A DNA stretch of 64,000 nucleotides from Vreelandella zhaodongensis (GTDB taxonomy: Bacteria > Pseudomonadota > Gammaproteobacteria > Pseudomonadales > Halomonadaceae), in the NCBI RefSeq assembly GCF_013415115.1, contig NZ_JACCDD010000005.1, forward strand, positions 1 through 64,000. The letters are read 5' to 3'. Numbering within the stretch: the stretch's first letter is position 1; every line of letters starts with the position of its first letter. Made by a program: the position numbers and the translations under genes. The notes below the pieces were generated by a model, which made no database searches, was not told where the DNA came from, and saw only the letters and a list, made by a program, of their open reading frames with translations. Below are positions 31,506 through 41,341 of this stretch, piece by piece.

Positions 31506-34376
31506 ATGACCGCACTTTCCCCTCCTAAAACGCAGCGGCGGCTCAGCCTGACATGGCGTGTCATTGCCCTTAGCAGCCTGCTGCTACTTTTGCTTGTTGC
31601 ACTCTTTATTTGGCTAGGCCAACACCATTTAACACAACAGTTAGAAAGCAGCCGTGTGGAAAGCCACGAGCGCCAGCAGCGCGAAATACGCCTCGCCATG
31701 CAGCGCTCGGCCGACAATTTACGTCAGCTTGCGGGCTTAACGGCTGCTGCCCCAGAGCTAGGAAGCGCTTTACAAAACAGTAGCCGAAACGAGCTAGCCG
31801 AAGTACTAAGCGCGCAATGGCCATCGCTTCAGTTGGAAGCTGGGGTCGACGAAGTCTTCGTCTTTAATGCCCAAGGGGTAAGAGTTGGCTATTCCGGCAT
31901 CAGCGAATCGGTCGCCCATTTACCCATTCAAGGCTGGATAGGTGATGTACTTAGCACGGAATCGCCCATCACCGCACTGCGCTGTGCAGTGACGTGCCAG
32001 CAATTCGCAGCGGTTCCGGTGCTCATGGAGGGAGTTAGTATCGGAATGGTGGTGTTATCAAGGTCTCTTGCCGACGTCACTCGACAAGCGAGAGAAGTCT
32101 CTGGCAGCGAAATTGCATTGATGGTTACCGGTCCCATTGCAGAGCAAACAACGGCTGAAGTGCCACGTTTAGATGGCTGGAACGGTTATATTTTAGCGCT
32201 GACAAACCGGGATAAAATGCTTCCCCTGCTTACGCTTTCATCGTCAAATACTCGCCTACACCAACTCATCGACATACCCTTTAGCCTCGAATTCGCAGAC
32301 CGCCATTTCGAGTTAAGCGCTGTTTATATGGAGGAAGATGCTGATTGGCGCAGCACTGGGTATTTCCTGATTATTTCCGATATCACCGCCCAAATCGCCG
32401 CTATCCAATCAGCCACTCAGACATTACTCATTGTCGGCATTACTGGCTGGCTAGCTGCCGAGCTATTAATGCTCGTTATTTTGTTAGGGCCAATGGCACG
32501 ACTTCGCCGTGTTGCTGACTTGCTACCAGCGCTTTCACGAGGCGAGTTTAGTCGCGTACGTGACAAGCTACCTGTCAATCACCCACACTTCTCTGATGAA
32601 ATTGATGTGCTGGAAGACTCTACTCGTGAGCTTTCCCAGCAGCTAGAAACGCTAGAAATCGTCGTCCAGGAACACAGCGGCCAACTCGCTGAACGCGTTG
32701 ATGAACTGGCCAAAGAGCGCGACTTTGTTAACAGCCTCCTCGACACCGCGCGGGTATTTATTGTGGTGCAAAATAGTGCCGGGCGCATTCAATTAATTAA
32801 CGACTACACCCGGGAAAGGCTAGGCCTTAGAGATGCTGACCTTATCGGCCGACACTTTTCCGACCTTTTTGATCAAAACGCTGACTTTCCATCGTCTAGT
32901 GACAGCAGACATGAGCATGATCAAGAGGCTGACACACCCAACGACCTCGTACAGCACTTAGGTGCTCCTAGCCAGGAAGAGAAAACGTTCCAAACCCAGG
33001 ATAAGCGGTTGTTCACCGTCGCTTGGTTCCATGCGCCACTGGCCAACAGCCACGACCTCAACGCCTCGAAAATATCAGTGGGGCTGGATATTACTGAGCG
33101 CAAAGCTGCTGAGTCACGCTTAACCTGGTTAGCAGAACACGACCCGTTAACCGAGCTATACAACCGGCACTACTTTCAAGATGCGCTGCAACGGGCAATT
33201 ATCGGTCAGGCTAAGGGCGCGGTATTACTGCTAGATCTTGATCAGTTTAAAGAGATTAATGAGCTTAGCGGGCACTATGTTGGCGATCGTCTGCTAAGAG
33301 AGGTTGCCAACACGCTATTTTTGAACCTCAGCCAACGTAGTATTATCGCTCGGCTTGGCGGTGATGAGTTCGCCTTGCTTCTCGAAAACATTACCTCTGA
33401 ACAGGCCATTAACGTCGCGGAATATATTTCCCAGCTCTTGGACGGTATTGGTTTTACGGCAGCGGGAAGAAAACATCATGTCTCGGCCAGCATTGGTATC
33501 GCGCTATTTCCCATTAATGGGCAAACACCAGCAGACTTGCTGGCCAGTGCCGATATGGCCATGTACAAAGCAAAAGAGAGTAGTAGCCAGCACTGGTATT
33601 TGCTCAGGCAGACTGAAAATGCCAAAGACGAACTGCAGGAACGTGTCTACTGGGTAGAACGGCTGCATAAAGCACTAGAAAACGACGAGTTTGAACTCTG
33701 GGCACAGCCCATCGTGCGCTTAAAAGATCGAGACATAAAGCACTACGAAGTGCTGCTTCGGATGCGCAATGATGACGGCAGTCTCGTTCCTCCTGCCCAA
33801 TTTATCCCAGTGGCTGAGCAGAGTGGCTTAATTGTCCAAGTCGACCGCTGGGTTATACGTCATAGCCTAGAAGTGCTAACAGCGCTGCAAAAAAAAGGCA
33901 TGTCATTGGCGGTGAATTTATCAGGCCAGTCTTTACATGATTTAAGTTTGAAACAGTACCTAGCAAACCAGCTAAAAATCAGTGGAGCTGATCCTTATCA
34001 CCTTATTTTAGAAGTCACAGAGACCGCTGCTATCACGGATTTCACGACGGCGCGAAACGTACTCCAAGCTGTTCGAGAGCTAGGCTGCCGAACTGCTTTA
34101 GACGATTTTGGAATTGGATTTAGTAGTTTTCACTATCTGAGTCAGCTCCCTGTGGACTATATTAAAATTGATGGCTCATTTATTCGCAGCTTGCTGATCG
34201 ATGCAGATAGCCACACCCTCGTCAAAGCGATAGCAGATATCGCCAATGGCTTTGGAAAACAGACTATTGCGGAATTTGTAGACCAGGAAGCACTTGTTCC
34301 TGTGCTTCTTTCATACGGCATTCAATATGGACAAGGGTTTCACCTCGGAAAGCCTGAAAAAATTCGACTTCATTAA
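31506..34376 (+). CDS. Membrane-bound sensor with PAS, GGDEF and EAL domains
   Basis: 956 residues. Helix 1 at about 17-38 and helix 2 at about 298-320 enclose a periplasmic sensor region; then a HAMP-like/coiled part, PAS (about 405-520), GGDEF (about 545-700; RLGGDEF intact at about 615-621) and EAL (about 720-950; signature EVL, with NLSGQ, EVTE, LDDFG, IKIDG and AEFVDQ conserved). Both c-di-GMP synthesis and breakdown could occur. The RxxD inhibitory site normally upstream of GGDEF is not seen. It follows the porin gene with 15 bp. Confidence 0.92.
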   Translation: MTALSPPKTQRRLSLTWRVIALSSLLLLLLVALFIWLGQHHLTQQLESSRVESHERQQREIRLAMQRSADNLRQLAGLTAAAPELGSALQNSSRNELAEVLSAQWPSLQLEAGVDEVFVFNAQGVRVGYSGISESVAHLPIQGWIGDVLSTESPITALRCAVTCQQFAAVPVLMEGVSIGMVVLSRSLADVTRQAREVSGSEIALMVTGPIAEQTTAEVPRLDGWNGYILALTNRDKMLPLLTLSSSNTRLHQLIDIPFSLEFADRHFELSAVYMEEDADWRSTGYFLIISDITAQIAAIQSATQTLLIVGITGWLAAELLMLVILLGPMARLRRVADLLPALSRGEFSRVRDKLPVNHPHFSDEIDVLEDSTRELSQQLETLEIVVQEHSGQLAERVDELAKERDFVNSLLDTARVFIVVQNSAGRIQLINDYTRERLGLRDADLIGRHFSDLFDQNADFPSSSDSRHEHDQEADTPNDLVQHLGAPSQEEKTFQTQDKRLFTVAWFHAPLANSHDLNASKISVGLDITERKAAESRLTWLAEHDPLTELYNRHYFQDALQRAIIGQAKGAVLLLDLDQFKEINELSGHYVGDRLLREVANTLFLNLSQRSIIARLGGDEFALLLENITSEQAINVAEYISQLLDGIGFTAAGRKHHVSASIGIALFPINGQTPADLLASADMAMYKAKESSSQHWYLLRQTENAKDELQERVYWVERLHKALENDEFELWAQPIVRLKDRDIKHYEVLLRMRNDDGSLVPPAQFIPVAEQSGLIVQVDRWVIRHSLEVLTALQKKGMSLAVNLSGQSLHDLSLKQYLANQLKISGADPYHLILEVTETAAITDFTTARNVLQAVRELGCRTALDDFGIGFSSFHYLSQLPVDYIKIDGSFIRSLLIDADSHTLVKAIADIANGFGKQTIAEFVDQEALVPVLLSYGIQYGQGFHLGKPEKIRLH

Positions 34377-34403
34377 ATAGCCGCCCTCAAAAGGAAGCGA
34401 CAA

Positions 34404-35213
34404 ATGCTGGTAGCTAATTCGCTCAACACTCATGAGTTTGATGACTTAAGACACCAGAGAGGAGTGACTGATAAACTCATTGATGAATACCGTTTCTTTA
34501 TCGCGACCACCAACGAGGAGAAGCAACGTGCCTTTAGACTACGTCACGATGTATTTTTAAAAGAGTTCAATTATGAAATGCATGAAGATGAGTCAAAGGT
34601 CTATGAATCCGATACGTACGATAACTACTCGGTTCATTGCCTTATAGAGCATAAGCGCAGCGGTATGCTTGCAGGTTGTGTTCGTTTGGTCATGCCGACC
34701 AACGAGAGCCCCACCTCGCCAGACCATTTACCTGTTCAAGACAAAGGCGCTCAGCTGCTTAACCATCCTACCTTAACGCCATCTAAACTCCCCAAGCTTG
34801 AAACGTGCGAAGTATCTCGTCTGGCCATTTCTAAGCGTTTTAGAACGCGCAAAAGTGCTACACCTGAAGAAGCGGCGGGCGAAGGAATTGTATTCTTCTC
34901 GCAAGATGAAGCAAAGACGTTTTCCTTGATCGCACTAGGCCTGTTTCTTTGCACCTACTCCATCGTAGGCTTGACCCACCGTCGGCATGTATTTGCCATG
35001 ATGGAACCTCGCCTGCCTCGATTACTGGCGATATCAGGCTTCCGTTTTACCAACGTTAGTGCCCCCATTGTTTATCATGGTATTCGCCATGCTTACTACA
35101 TTGACTATCACGTCGCCGAGCAAGAAATGAGTGAGCGCCTGTATCCTCTCTACGAGCATATCGTAAAGACCTTAAACCCCCAGGTCGCTCACGTCCCTCT
35201 GTTTCTGAACTAA
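34404..35213 (+). CDS. PEP-CTERM/exosortase-associated acyltransferase (FeeM-like)
   Basis: A 269-residue protein matching the exosortase-associated acyltransferase family: FRLRHDVFLKEFNYEM (about 43-58), CEVSRLAISKRFR (about 134-146) and a central helical segment THRRHVFAMMEPRLPRLLAISGFRF. It resembles N-acyl amino acid synthases. Such proteins are thought to acylate a substrate from acyl-ACP. No exosortase or PEP-CTERM protein is seen in the window. It lies 27 bp after the GGDEF/EAL gene with AAGGAAG as ribosome binding site and is likely its operon partner. Confidence 0.85.
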   Translation: MLVANSLNTHEFDDLRHQRGVTDKLIDEYRFFIATTNEEKQRAFRLRHDVFLKEFNYEMHEDESKVYESDTYDNYSVHCLIEHKRSGMLAGCVRLVMPTNESPTSPDHLPVQDKGAQLLNHPTLTPSKLPKLETCEVSRLAISKRFRTRKSATPEEAAGEGIVFFSQDEAKTFSLIALGLFLCTYSIVGLTHRRHVFAMMEPRLPRLLAISGFRFTNVSAPIVYHGIRHAYYIDYHVAEQEMSERLYPLYEHIVKTLNPQVAHVPLFLN

Positions 35214-35328
35214 GTTGTAACCGGACTTGCTAGCGCTTAGCCAAATGGCTACTACATAGATTCCACTAGCCATAGCCCCCTATTTGGTTTTCTACGATTT
35301 TCTCGCACCCGCTTTTTGCACCGACTGT

Positions 35329-35952
35329 TTAGCGACTTGTTTTAAAGTCCTGGACAGTGACATTGGCGAATTTCTCCAGAAAAAACACAAGCGTTTCAGG
35401 GTGTTGAAAGCGCCTCTCAAATGCCTCCTGACCTTTGTTGCTACGCCGAGTCACTCGGGCGCAATATTGGCCGTCCACCCTGTCCACATTCACGCTATTT
35501 TCATGATCGCCTTCTCGACGAACCGCAATAAGCGGCGACGTGGTATCTAATAATGCCGTTAGTTGTCTAGCAGCATCGGCTTCTTCCGTTGTAGCCCACA
35601 GCGGTTGGTCACGATCACCATAGTGATATAACAAGATCACCATCATTACCGAAAAAATGCTGCTTGTTAGCATCCAAGTTAAAGCAACGTTGGGAACCGA
35701 CATCGTTAAAATTATAACTAGCTGCGCAACGGCACCAACCGCCAGTAGCGCCGCAAAAGGCCGCCACATGCGTGGATTCATAAACCCACGTTTAAGAATG
35801 TAACCCCAAAGCCCTATTGCAGCGACCGTTCCTAACGCGATGTAAGCAACCGCCAGGGGCGTTCCTCCTCCTGAAAAAACAGCAACCAGCCCCATAAGAG
35901 GAAGTAGGCTATAAAAAGCCGCCAACAGATAGTAGGCACGCTGAAGATTCAT
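35329..35952 (-). CDS. Hypothetical membrane protein
   Basis: A 207-residue protein with four hydrophobic helices in the N-terminal two thirds (about 8-30, 33-52, 65-85, 90-110) and a hydrophilic C-terminal cytoplasmic domain. Not recognised. AAAAGGAG precedes ATG 35952. Confidence 0.7.
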   Translation of the reverse strand: MNLQRAYYLLAAFYSLLPLMGLVAVFSGGGTPLAVAYIALGTVAAIGLWGYILKRGFMNPRMWRPFAALLAVGAVAQLVIILTMSVPNVALTWMLTSSIFSVMMVILLYHYGDRDQPLWATTEEADAARQLTALLDTTSPLIAVRREGDHENSVNVDRVDGQYCARVTRRSNKGQEAFERRFQHPETLVFFLEKFANVTVQDFKTSR

Positions 35953-36082
35953 TAAGGGCTCCTTTTATTGTTGTTAATACCTGTCTTACTACGTCATCAG
36001 TATAGATCCAAGCACGTATTCGTGCTGATCGTGTCAGTTGATCCTTTTCAACGCCTGCCCGCGCTATGTTATAACGCCTTGC

Positions 36083-36814
36083 TTACTTCATTTCAAAACC
36101 GCGCTTGACCAGGAAATCACGCATATGCGGACGTAATTTTGAATCAAATAGCGGTGTCAGGTTGTGTGACCAGTCACTATTTTTATTACTTGTGCTGCGT
36201 GTCTGGTAGTAAGCTTGCATCGTACTGTCAAAAGCCTCGACATACTCACTATCATCGCTGTAGATATCTTGTTTGAAAATCGCCTCTACCGGCAAGCGCG
36301 GCTTTACTTCCGGATCATGCGCTGGATAGCCTAGGCACATGCCAAATACTGGATAGACATGTTCTGGCAAGTGCAGCAGATCACTGACTGCCTCGGGGTT
36401 ATTGCGGATACCACCGATATAACAGATTCCAAGCCCTTCCGATTCAGCCGCCACCGCTACGTTTTGCGCCATCAAAGCGGTATCCACTGTTGCGACCAGC
36501 AGTTGTTCGGTCATGCCTCGCTCAACGTTAGCGCCGGTACGTTCGGAGGCGCCTGTCGGGCGTTTCATATCGGCACAGAACACTAAAAAGACAGCACTGC
36601 TTGCCACATACCCTTGGCCACCGGCAAGCTCGGCAATTTTTTCACGCTTAGCGACATCCTTCACATGGATAACTGTATACGCCTGCACATGGCTTGACGT
36701 GGCAGCAGCTTGCCCGGCTTTGATCAGCTCAAGCAGCAATCCATGGGGGATTTCCTGCTCCGTAAATTTGCGGATCGAACGGTGGGACTGGAGCAGTTTG
36801 ATAACATCATTCAT
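36083..36814 (-). CDS. NADPH-dependent nitroreductase (NfsA-like)
   Basis: A 243-residue FMN protein of the nitroreductase superfamily. The start LLQSHRSIRKFTEQEIP and SSHVQAYTVIHV (FMN contacts), GLGICYIGGIRNNPEAV (about 130-146) and the C-terminal LVKRGFEMK fit the NfsA/FRP group, which reduces nitro compounds and quinones with NADPH. Stands alone. Confidence 0.9.
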   Translation of the reverse strand: MNDVIKLLQSHRSIRKFTEQEIPHGLLLELIKAGQAAATSSHVQAYTVIHVKDVAKREKIAELAGGQGYVASSAVFLVFCADMKRPTGASERTGANVERGMTEQLLVATVDTALMAQNVAVAAESEGLGICYIGGIRNNPEAVSDLLHLPEHVYPVFGMCLGYPAHDPEVKPRLPVEAIFKQDIYSDDSEYVEAFDSTMQAYYQTRSTSNKNSDWSHNLTPLFDSKLRPHMRDFLVKRGFEMK

Positions 36815-37004
36815 GGCGTCTCGTCTCCTGTTGCTTAATAGAGTGGCATTACATTAGCGTTTGCAGCCATGTCCTGTCGCCCCACCCGAGCGCAGCCTAC
36901 CCCTCATTATTTCGCGTTGCTTAACGCATGCTATTGATAGCAAGCTATACTAAATCAAGCCATTGGGTAATCCCCACGACAAATAACGACGGTAGGAAGC
37001 CGAC

Positions 37005-37772
37005 ATGTCAAACGCCTCTCATACACCGCCAGGGCAGGAATGGAATGCCAGCCACTATGCAAAACATGCTGACTTCGTCCCCAAGCTAGGTAACGATGTA
37101 CTGGCACTTTTATCACCGCAACCAGGGCAGCGAATACTCGACCTGGGCTGTGGCGACGGCGCGCTGACCGAGCGCATTGCTCAACTAGGTGCCGATGTAC
37201 TGGGAGTTGATGCCTCAGCTGACATGGTGGCCGCTGCACAGCAGCGTGGCATAACCGCTCGAGTGATCGATGGTCACCAATTACCCTTCGATCATGAGTT
37301 TGATGCCGTCTTTAGCAATGCGGCACTGCATTGGATGCTAGATCCACAAACAGTGCTAGCAGGCGTAAAGCGCGCGCTAAAACCTGGTGGACGATTCGTT
37401 GCAGAGTTTGGCGGACACGGCAATGTAGCCGCCATTTGCACGGCTCTCATTGCCTCACTTCAGTTTCGCGGAATCAGCTCTCATGGACGCCACCCGTGGT
37501 ACTTTCCCACCACTGAAGAGTATGCGCACCTGCTTCAAACCGTTGGCTTTCATGTCGACTCAATTGAGCTGATACCTCGTCCCACGCCGCTACCGACGGG
37601 GGTCGCTGGTTGGCTAGAAACCTTTGCAAGCCCCTTTTTGCATGGGTTGGACGAGGATCTACAAAACGCCATTATCGATAACACCATCAAACTGCTCACC
37701 CACACATTAAGCGATGGTCAGGGTAACTGGACCGCTGACTATGTCAGGCTGAGAGTCTCTGCTCACGTGTAA
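37005..37772 (+). CDS. SAM-dependent methyltransferase (trans-aconitate methyltransferase-like)
   Basis: A 255-residue enzyme with motif I ILDLGCGDGALTERI (about 44-58), GVDASADMV (about 65-73), FDAVFSNAALHWMLDP (about 98-113) and LKPGGRFVAEFGG. Similarity is to Tam-type small-molecule methyltransferases; the substrate is not determined. GGTAGGAAG lies upstream of ATG. Confidence 0.88.
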   Translation: MSNASHTPPGQEWNASHYAKHADFVPKLGNDVLALLSPQPGQRILDLGCGDGALTERIAQLGADVLGVDASADMVAAAQQRGITARVIDGHQLPFDHEFDAVFSNAALHWMLDPQTVLAGVKRALKPGGRFVAEFGGHGNVAAICTALIASLQFRGISSHGRHPWYFPTTEEYAHLLQTVGFHVDSIELIPRPTPLPTGVAGWLETFASPFLHGLDEDLQNAIIDNTIKLLTHTLSDGQGNWTADYVRLRVSAHV

Positions 37773-37825
37773 TACAGCCGCGCTACGTGCTTAAGCACCT
37801 AGGCACAGAGGGGGCTTAATCCAAT

Positions 37826-38251
37826 CTATGTCGCAAAAATCTGGCGTTTATCTTTAAATGCTTTGAATTCCAGGGCATTACCGCAGGGGTCGAGCAGGAA
37901 CATGGTTGCCTGCTCACCTACTTCGCCCTTAAAGCGAATGTAAGGTTCGATCACAAAGTCAGTATGGCGTGATTTCAAGCGCTCGGCTAAGGCCTCCCAC
38001 TCATCCCACTCTAGAATTACGCCAAAGTGCGGCACCGGCACGTTATGGCCATCGACTGGGTTAGTGTGAGCACTCTCCTGCCCTGGCGTTTTTGGATGCT
38101 CATGAATCACCAACTGATGGCCGAAGAAGTTAAAGTCGACCCAGTGGTCGCTGGAACGCCCTTCTGCCAAGCCAAACACATCGTTATAAAATGCTCGAGC
38201 CAGGGCGACGTCGTAAACAGGAATAGCTAGATGAAAAGGGGAAAGACTCAT
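37826..38251 (-). CDS. VOC family protein (glyoxalase-like)
   Basis: A 141-residue vicinal-oxygen-chelate protein: [23 protein letters not shown] (metal His near residue 8) and [17 protein letters not shown] (Glu at the second position) near the end. Members are dioxygenase- or lyase-like; substrate unknown. It closes toward the methyltransferase gene, convergent. Confidence 0.92.
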   Translation of the reverse strand: MSLSPFHLAIPVYDVALARAFYNDVFGLAEGRSSDHWVDFNFFGHQLVIHEHPKTPGQESAHTNPVDGHNVPVPHFGVILEWDEWEALAERLKSRHTDFVIEPYIRFKGEVGEQATMFLLDPCGNALEFKAFKDKRQIFAT

Positions 38252-38435
38252 GGGTATCTCCTGTCGATTCGTGGTTATTGATAAAATTCAGACAATTGAA
38301 TTGTGTCTTATGGCTAGCGCGTTGCGCTTTCACTGTGCAACCATCCTAGAGCGCGCTTTACAAAAATAAAATCAATCGTTATTTAACCATTATTGAAACA
38401 CGTCTTAGATCACTAATTTAAAAAGAGCTTAGCGC

Positions 38436-38648
38436 ATGAACCCCGAAGACCTTGAGAAGCTAGTGACTCGAACCATGCCCTTTGGTAAGTATGAAGGCTG
38501 GCTCATTGCCGATTTGCCTGGCCCCTATTTGAACTGGTTTGCTCGGGAAGGATTTCCAAAAGGAGAAATAGGCCAACTGCTACATTTAATGCATGAGATT
38601 GACCACAATGGTTTGAGCGACTTGCTGAACCCGTTGCGCAAAAACTGA
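38436..38648 (+). CDS. DUF3820 family protein
   Basis: A 70-residue protein with the family signature TMPFGKYEGWLIADLPGPYLNWF and FPKGEIGQLLHLMHEI. Function unknown; family common in gammaproteobacteria. A start at 38436 with weak AAAAAGAGC upstream. Confidence 0.92.
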   Translation: MNPEDLEKLVTRTMPFGKYEGWLIADLPGPYLNWFAREGFPKGEIGQLLHLMHEIDHNGLSDLLNPLRKN

Positions 38649-38662
38649 GCTTGCTGCCCAAA

Positions 38663-39001
38663 CTAACAGCGGCACCATTCGTTAATGGCTTGCTGGCGCT
38701 CGGAGTAGTAAAACGCTTCCTGTTGCGAGGGGGATGCGGGATAGCGTCCCAGCTCCACGGCAAGCTCAAAAAAACCTGCCGCAGGAAGGCCTTTACCGCT
38801 CCGGCTAATCACAAGCGTTGCAATAAAGGGCTTTTGTGCGGCGGCATCTTCTCTCATTAACTGTTCGAGCGCTTGTGCAACACGCTGAATAGTTCTCGGT
38901 GGCGAAAGGCCTAGGGCATTCGCCGCTTGCTGGTAGGTTATCGGTAACGCACTGCTCGGGGTCGACGCCAGCAGCTCTCGCAAGGGCGATGCTAATGTCA
39001 T
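38663..39001 (-). CDS. Hypothetical protein with MGMT/ATL-like DNA-binding segment
   Basis: A 112-residue protein. ITYQQAANALGLSPPRTIQRVAQALEQLM (about 21-49) recalls the winged-helix of alkyltransferase-like proteins (TYGQVA...), and PFIATLVISRSGKGLPAAGFFE (about 58-79) sits where these carry PCHRV. The Cys/Trp of the active motif is absent, so it would not be an alkyltransferase. I see it as a possible DNA-binding relative; confidence in function is low. Confidence 0.6.
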   Translation of the reverse strand: MTLASPLRELLASTPSSALPITYQQAANALGLSPPRTIQRVAQALEQLMREDAAAQKPFIATLVISRSGKGLPAAGFFELAVELGRYPASPSQQEAFYYSERQQAINEWCRC

Positions 39002-39188
39002 GCTTGTTCCAAACTCTCAAATTTTAAAGCTATCAAACTGTAAAAGCTCACTAGCCACGCTAGGTCTATTGGCATTACTGCTAACAGCAGCATAGTAGTG
39101 TGTCTTGGCCAACCCGTCTAACCAAGACAGATGCTCTACTGCCACCTATGCTAAGTAGCTCAACATCATACACGGCGAGGGAAGACAT

Positions 39189-39956
39189 ATGGCAAAGGAG
39201 CGCTCAGAACGCTCGCTTCAAGGGGGCGTTTGGCTAACGCTATTGGCTTGGCTTAGTGTCATTGCATTGATAGCATCAGCCCTGTTAATGGCTGGCGCTG
39301 GCCCCGCCTATCGTTGGGAGTTAATTGGCCTGGGCGACGCCTTCAACCTAATGCGCAATGGTGTCTATGCCGCAATCGCTGCCGTGGCAATAAGCGTCCT
39401 ACTGTTGCTGGTTAGCGCGTTTACGCGCCGTTTTGGCACTGGCGTAGTGGCAATCATCGTGCTTGCCGCCACCGCCGCCTTGTTATATATGCCTTGGCAG
39501 CAGTGGCAACTTGCTCAACAAGTACCGGCGATTCATGACATCACTACTGACATGCAGAGCCCACCTACCTTTGTCGCGCTTAGAGACGCCCGTGAAGCCG
39601 CCCCCAACGCGGTTGATTATCCTGGCGAGAGCACGGCGCGCCAGCAACAGAATGCTTACCCTAATGTGCAGCCTTTACAAGTAGCCGCTCCCAAAGCGAC
39701 CGTTCTTGCGGCGGCTCAAGCAGAAGTAGAAGCGTCAGGCTGGCAGATCGCAGCGATAACGGAGAACACCATTGAGGCTACCGCCACAACCCGTTGGTTT
39801 GGGTTTGAAGATGATGTCATCATTCGACTGACCGAGCTACAAAACGGCGTGCAGGTAGACATGCGTTCGGCGTCTCGCTTGGGAACCAGCGATGTAGGTA
39901 CCAATGCACAGCGTATTAAGACATTTCTCAATGGCCTGCGTGAGCGATTGGAGTAA
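39189..39956 (+). CDS. DUF1499 domain-containing membrane protein
   Basis: 255 residues: three hydrophobic helices (about 13-34, 55-77, 83-98) and a C-terminal DUF1499 domain with AIHDITTDMQSPPTFVALRD, YPNVQPL and GWQIAAITENTIEATATTRWFGFEDDVIIRL. The family is conserved in proteobacteria and has no assigned function. Confidence 0.88.
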   Translation: MAKERSERSLQGGVWLTLLAWLSVIALIASALLMAGAGPAYRWELIGLGDAFNLMRNGVYAAIAAVAISVLLLLVSAFTRRFGTGVVAIIVLAATAALLYMPWQQWQLAQQVPAIHDITTDMQSPPTFVALRDAREAAPNAVDYPGESTARQQQNAYPNVQPLQVAAPKATVLAAAQAEVEASGWQIAAITENTIEATATTRWFGFEDDVIIRLTELQNGVQVDMRSASRLGTSDVGTNAQRIKTFLNGLRERLE

Positions 39957-39978
39957 CTGTATTACCTATAAAATACCG

Positions 39979-40344
39979 TCAGTGGACCTGCTTTGGTCGC
40001 GTGGCGGTTTCTTTTCGCAAAATCTGCTGCGCATCTAATGAGCCAATTGCCACTTTCGTGCTTCGTGGTATATCACCGCTAAGCTGGAGCGCTTGGTAGC
40101 GTAGCGCGCAGACACGCAAAAATGAGGTGAAATTACCAAGATCGTGACCAGCGTCGATCGACTCATGATAGAGCCGCGTGATCAATTGGGCTGTATTCAT
40201 TCCGTCACGCTGCGCCATCTCTTCTAGCAAGTGCCAAAAGTAGTTTTCCATCCGCACGCTGGTCACCATGCCATCGATACGCAACGAGTGTGTGGCACTT
40301 CGCCATAGCTCAGGATCTGCATCAATAAACAGTTTGCACATCAT
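39979..40344 (-). CDS. Ribbon-helix-helix domain protein
   Basis: A 121-residue protein with SLRIDGMVTSVRMENYFWHLLEEMAQRDGMNTAQLITRLYHE (about 21-62), the RHH_4-type ribbon-helix-helix fold that binds DNA as a dimer. A putative regulator; the family also occurs beside toxin-like genes, but none is adjacent. Confidence 0.8.
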   Translation of the reverse strand: MMCKLFIDADPELWRSATHSLRIDGMVTSVRMENYFWHLLEEMAQRDGMNTAQLITRLYHESIDAGHDLGNFTSFLRVCALRYQALQLSGDIPRSTKVAIGSLDAQQILRKETATRPKQVH

Positions 40345-40463
40345 TATGCTCTCTTTACTATCGAGTAAATGGCCTGCTCTTCAGCATAGCGGCTAACAGA
40401 AAACGCGCCCAGCCGTGAGGTGATCTGGTATCGCTGGGCGCGACAGGGTTAGCCTGTCAGTGC

Positions 40464-41033
40464 CTACTTATCTAACAGCGCCATAAACTGAGCCAACCAT
40501 GAAGGGTGTGCAGGCCAAGCAGGCGCGGTTACCAAGTTGCCATCCGTTACTGCTTCGGTGACCTCCAGATTTGCGAAGTGGCCACCGGCAAGCTCCACTT
40601 CTGGCTGACAAGCAGGATAAGCTGAGCACTGCTTGCCTTCTAGCACCTTCGCAGCTGCCAGCAGCTGCGCGCCATGACAGATGGCAGCGACCGGTTTCTG
40701 GGTGTCAAAGAAGTGCTTCACCATCGCCAGCACGTCTTGGTTTAGGCGCAAGTATTCCGGTGCGCGGCCACCTGGGATCACTAAGGCGTCATAGTCAGCA
40801 GGATTCGTATTGGCAAAATCGGCGTTTAGCGCAAAGCGATGCCCAGGTTTTTCAGTGTACGTTTGGTCACCTTCAAAGTCGTGAATCGCCGTGGCCACCG
40901 TATCGCCAGACGCCTTATCAGGGCATACCGCATCAACATGGTGCCCAACCGCCATGAGTGCCTGGAAAGGCACCATGGTTTCGTAATCTTCGGTAAAGTC
41001 ACCGGTAATCATTAAAATACGTTTGCTGCTCAT
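40464..41033 (-). CDS. DJ-1/PfpI family protein
   Basis: A 189-residue cytoplasmic protein of the DJ-1/PfpI superfamily. [22 protein letters not shown] begins the fold, [16 protein letters not shown] forms the glycine-rich segment, and [13 protein letters not shown] has the catalytic Cys near 113. Family members act as glyoxalases, chaperones or stress deglycase-type enzymes. AAGGAG 9 nt before ATG 41033 fixes the start. Confidence 0.92.
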   Translation of the reverse strand: MSSKRILMITGDFTEDYETMVPFQALMAVGHHVDAVCPDKASGDTVATAIHDFEGDQTYTEKPGHRFALNADFANTNPADYDALVIPGGRAPEYLRLNQDVLAMVKHFFDTQKPVAAICHGAQLLAAAKVLEGKQCSAYPACQPEVELAGGHFANLEVTEAVTDGNLVTAPAWPAHPSWLAQFMALLDK

Positions 41034-41341
41034 CTCAGTTCTCCTTGTCGTTATTCGTAGAGGTGCAGAGCACGCGCTTAGCGTGTTAGATGAGAGTAGC
41101 AAGCGCTGTTACGCAGCGGGTAGTAAACCGCTACTACATGTACATGTGAAAAGCGGCAATACTCGTCTGTCTGAGGTGAATGCCATCAACCAAACCGGTG
41201 GCAGCGCTGCTTATGCAGACCTTGAGGCACGCCAACGCGATAGAGTCACTGTCAGTCAGGTGGCAGGTCATACGCCTAAAGTCGGTTCCTCTGGGCTAAG
41301 TGTGCTAGCCTTACGAGCCACATGCGACATAGAGGAACTGA
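41034..41341. other. Intergenic stretch between DJ-1/PfpI and arfB genes
   Basis: About 300 bp between divergent genes. An open frame exists on the plus strand but has no recognisable protein and runs into arfB; promoters for both neighbours are expected here. I see nothing else. Confidence 0.4.

Noticed and set aside
35284-35550. 88-codon plus-strand frame
   Set aside because: Lies over the 3' end of the minus-strand membrane protein gene, and its protein looks random.
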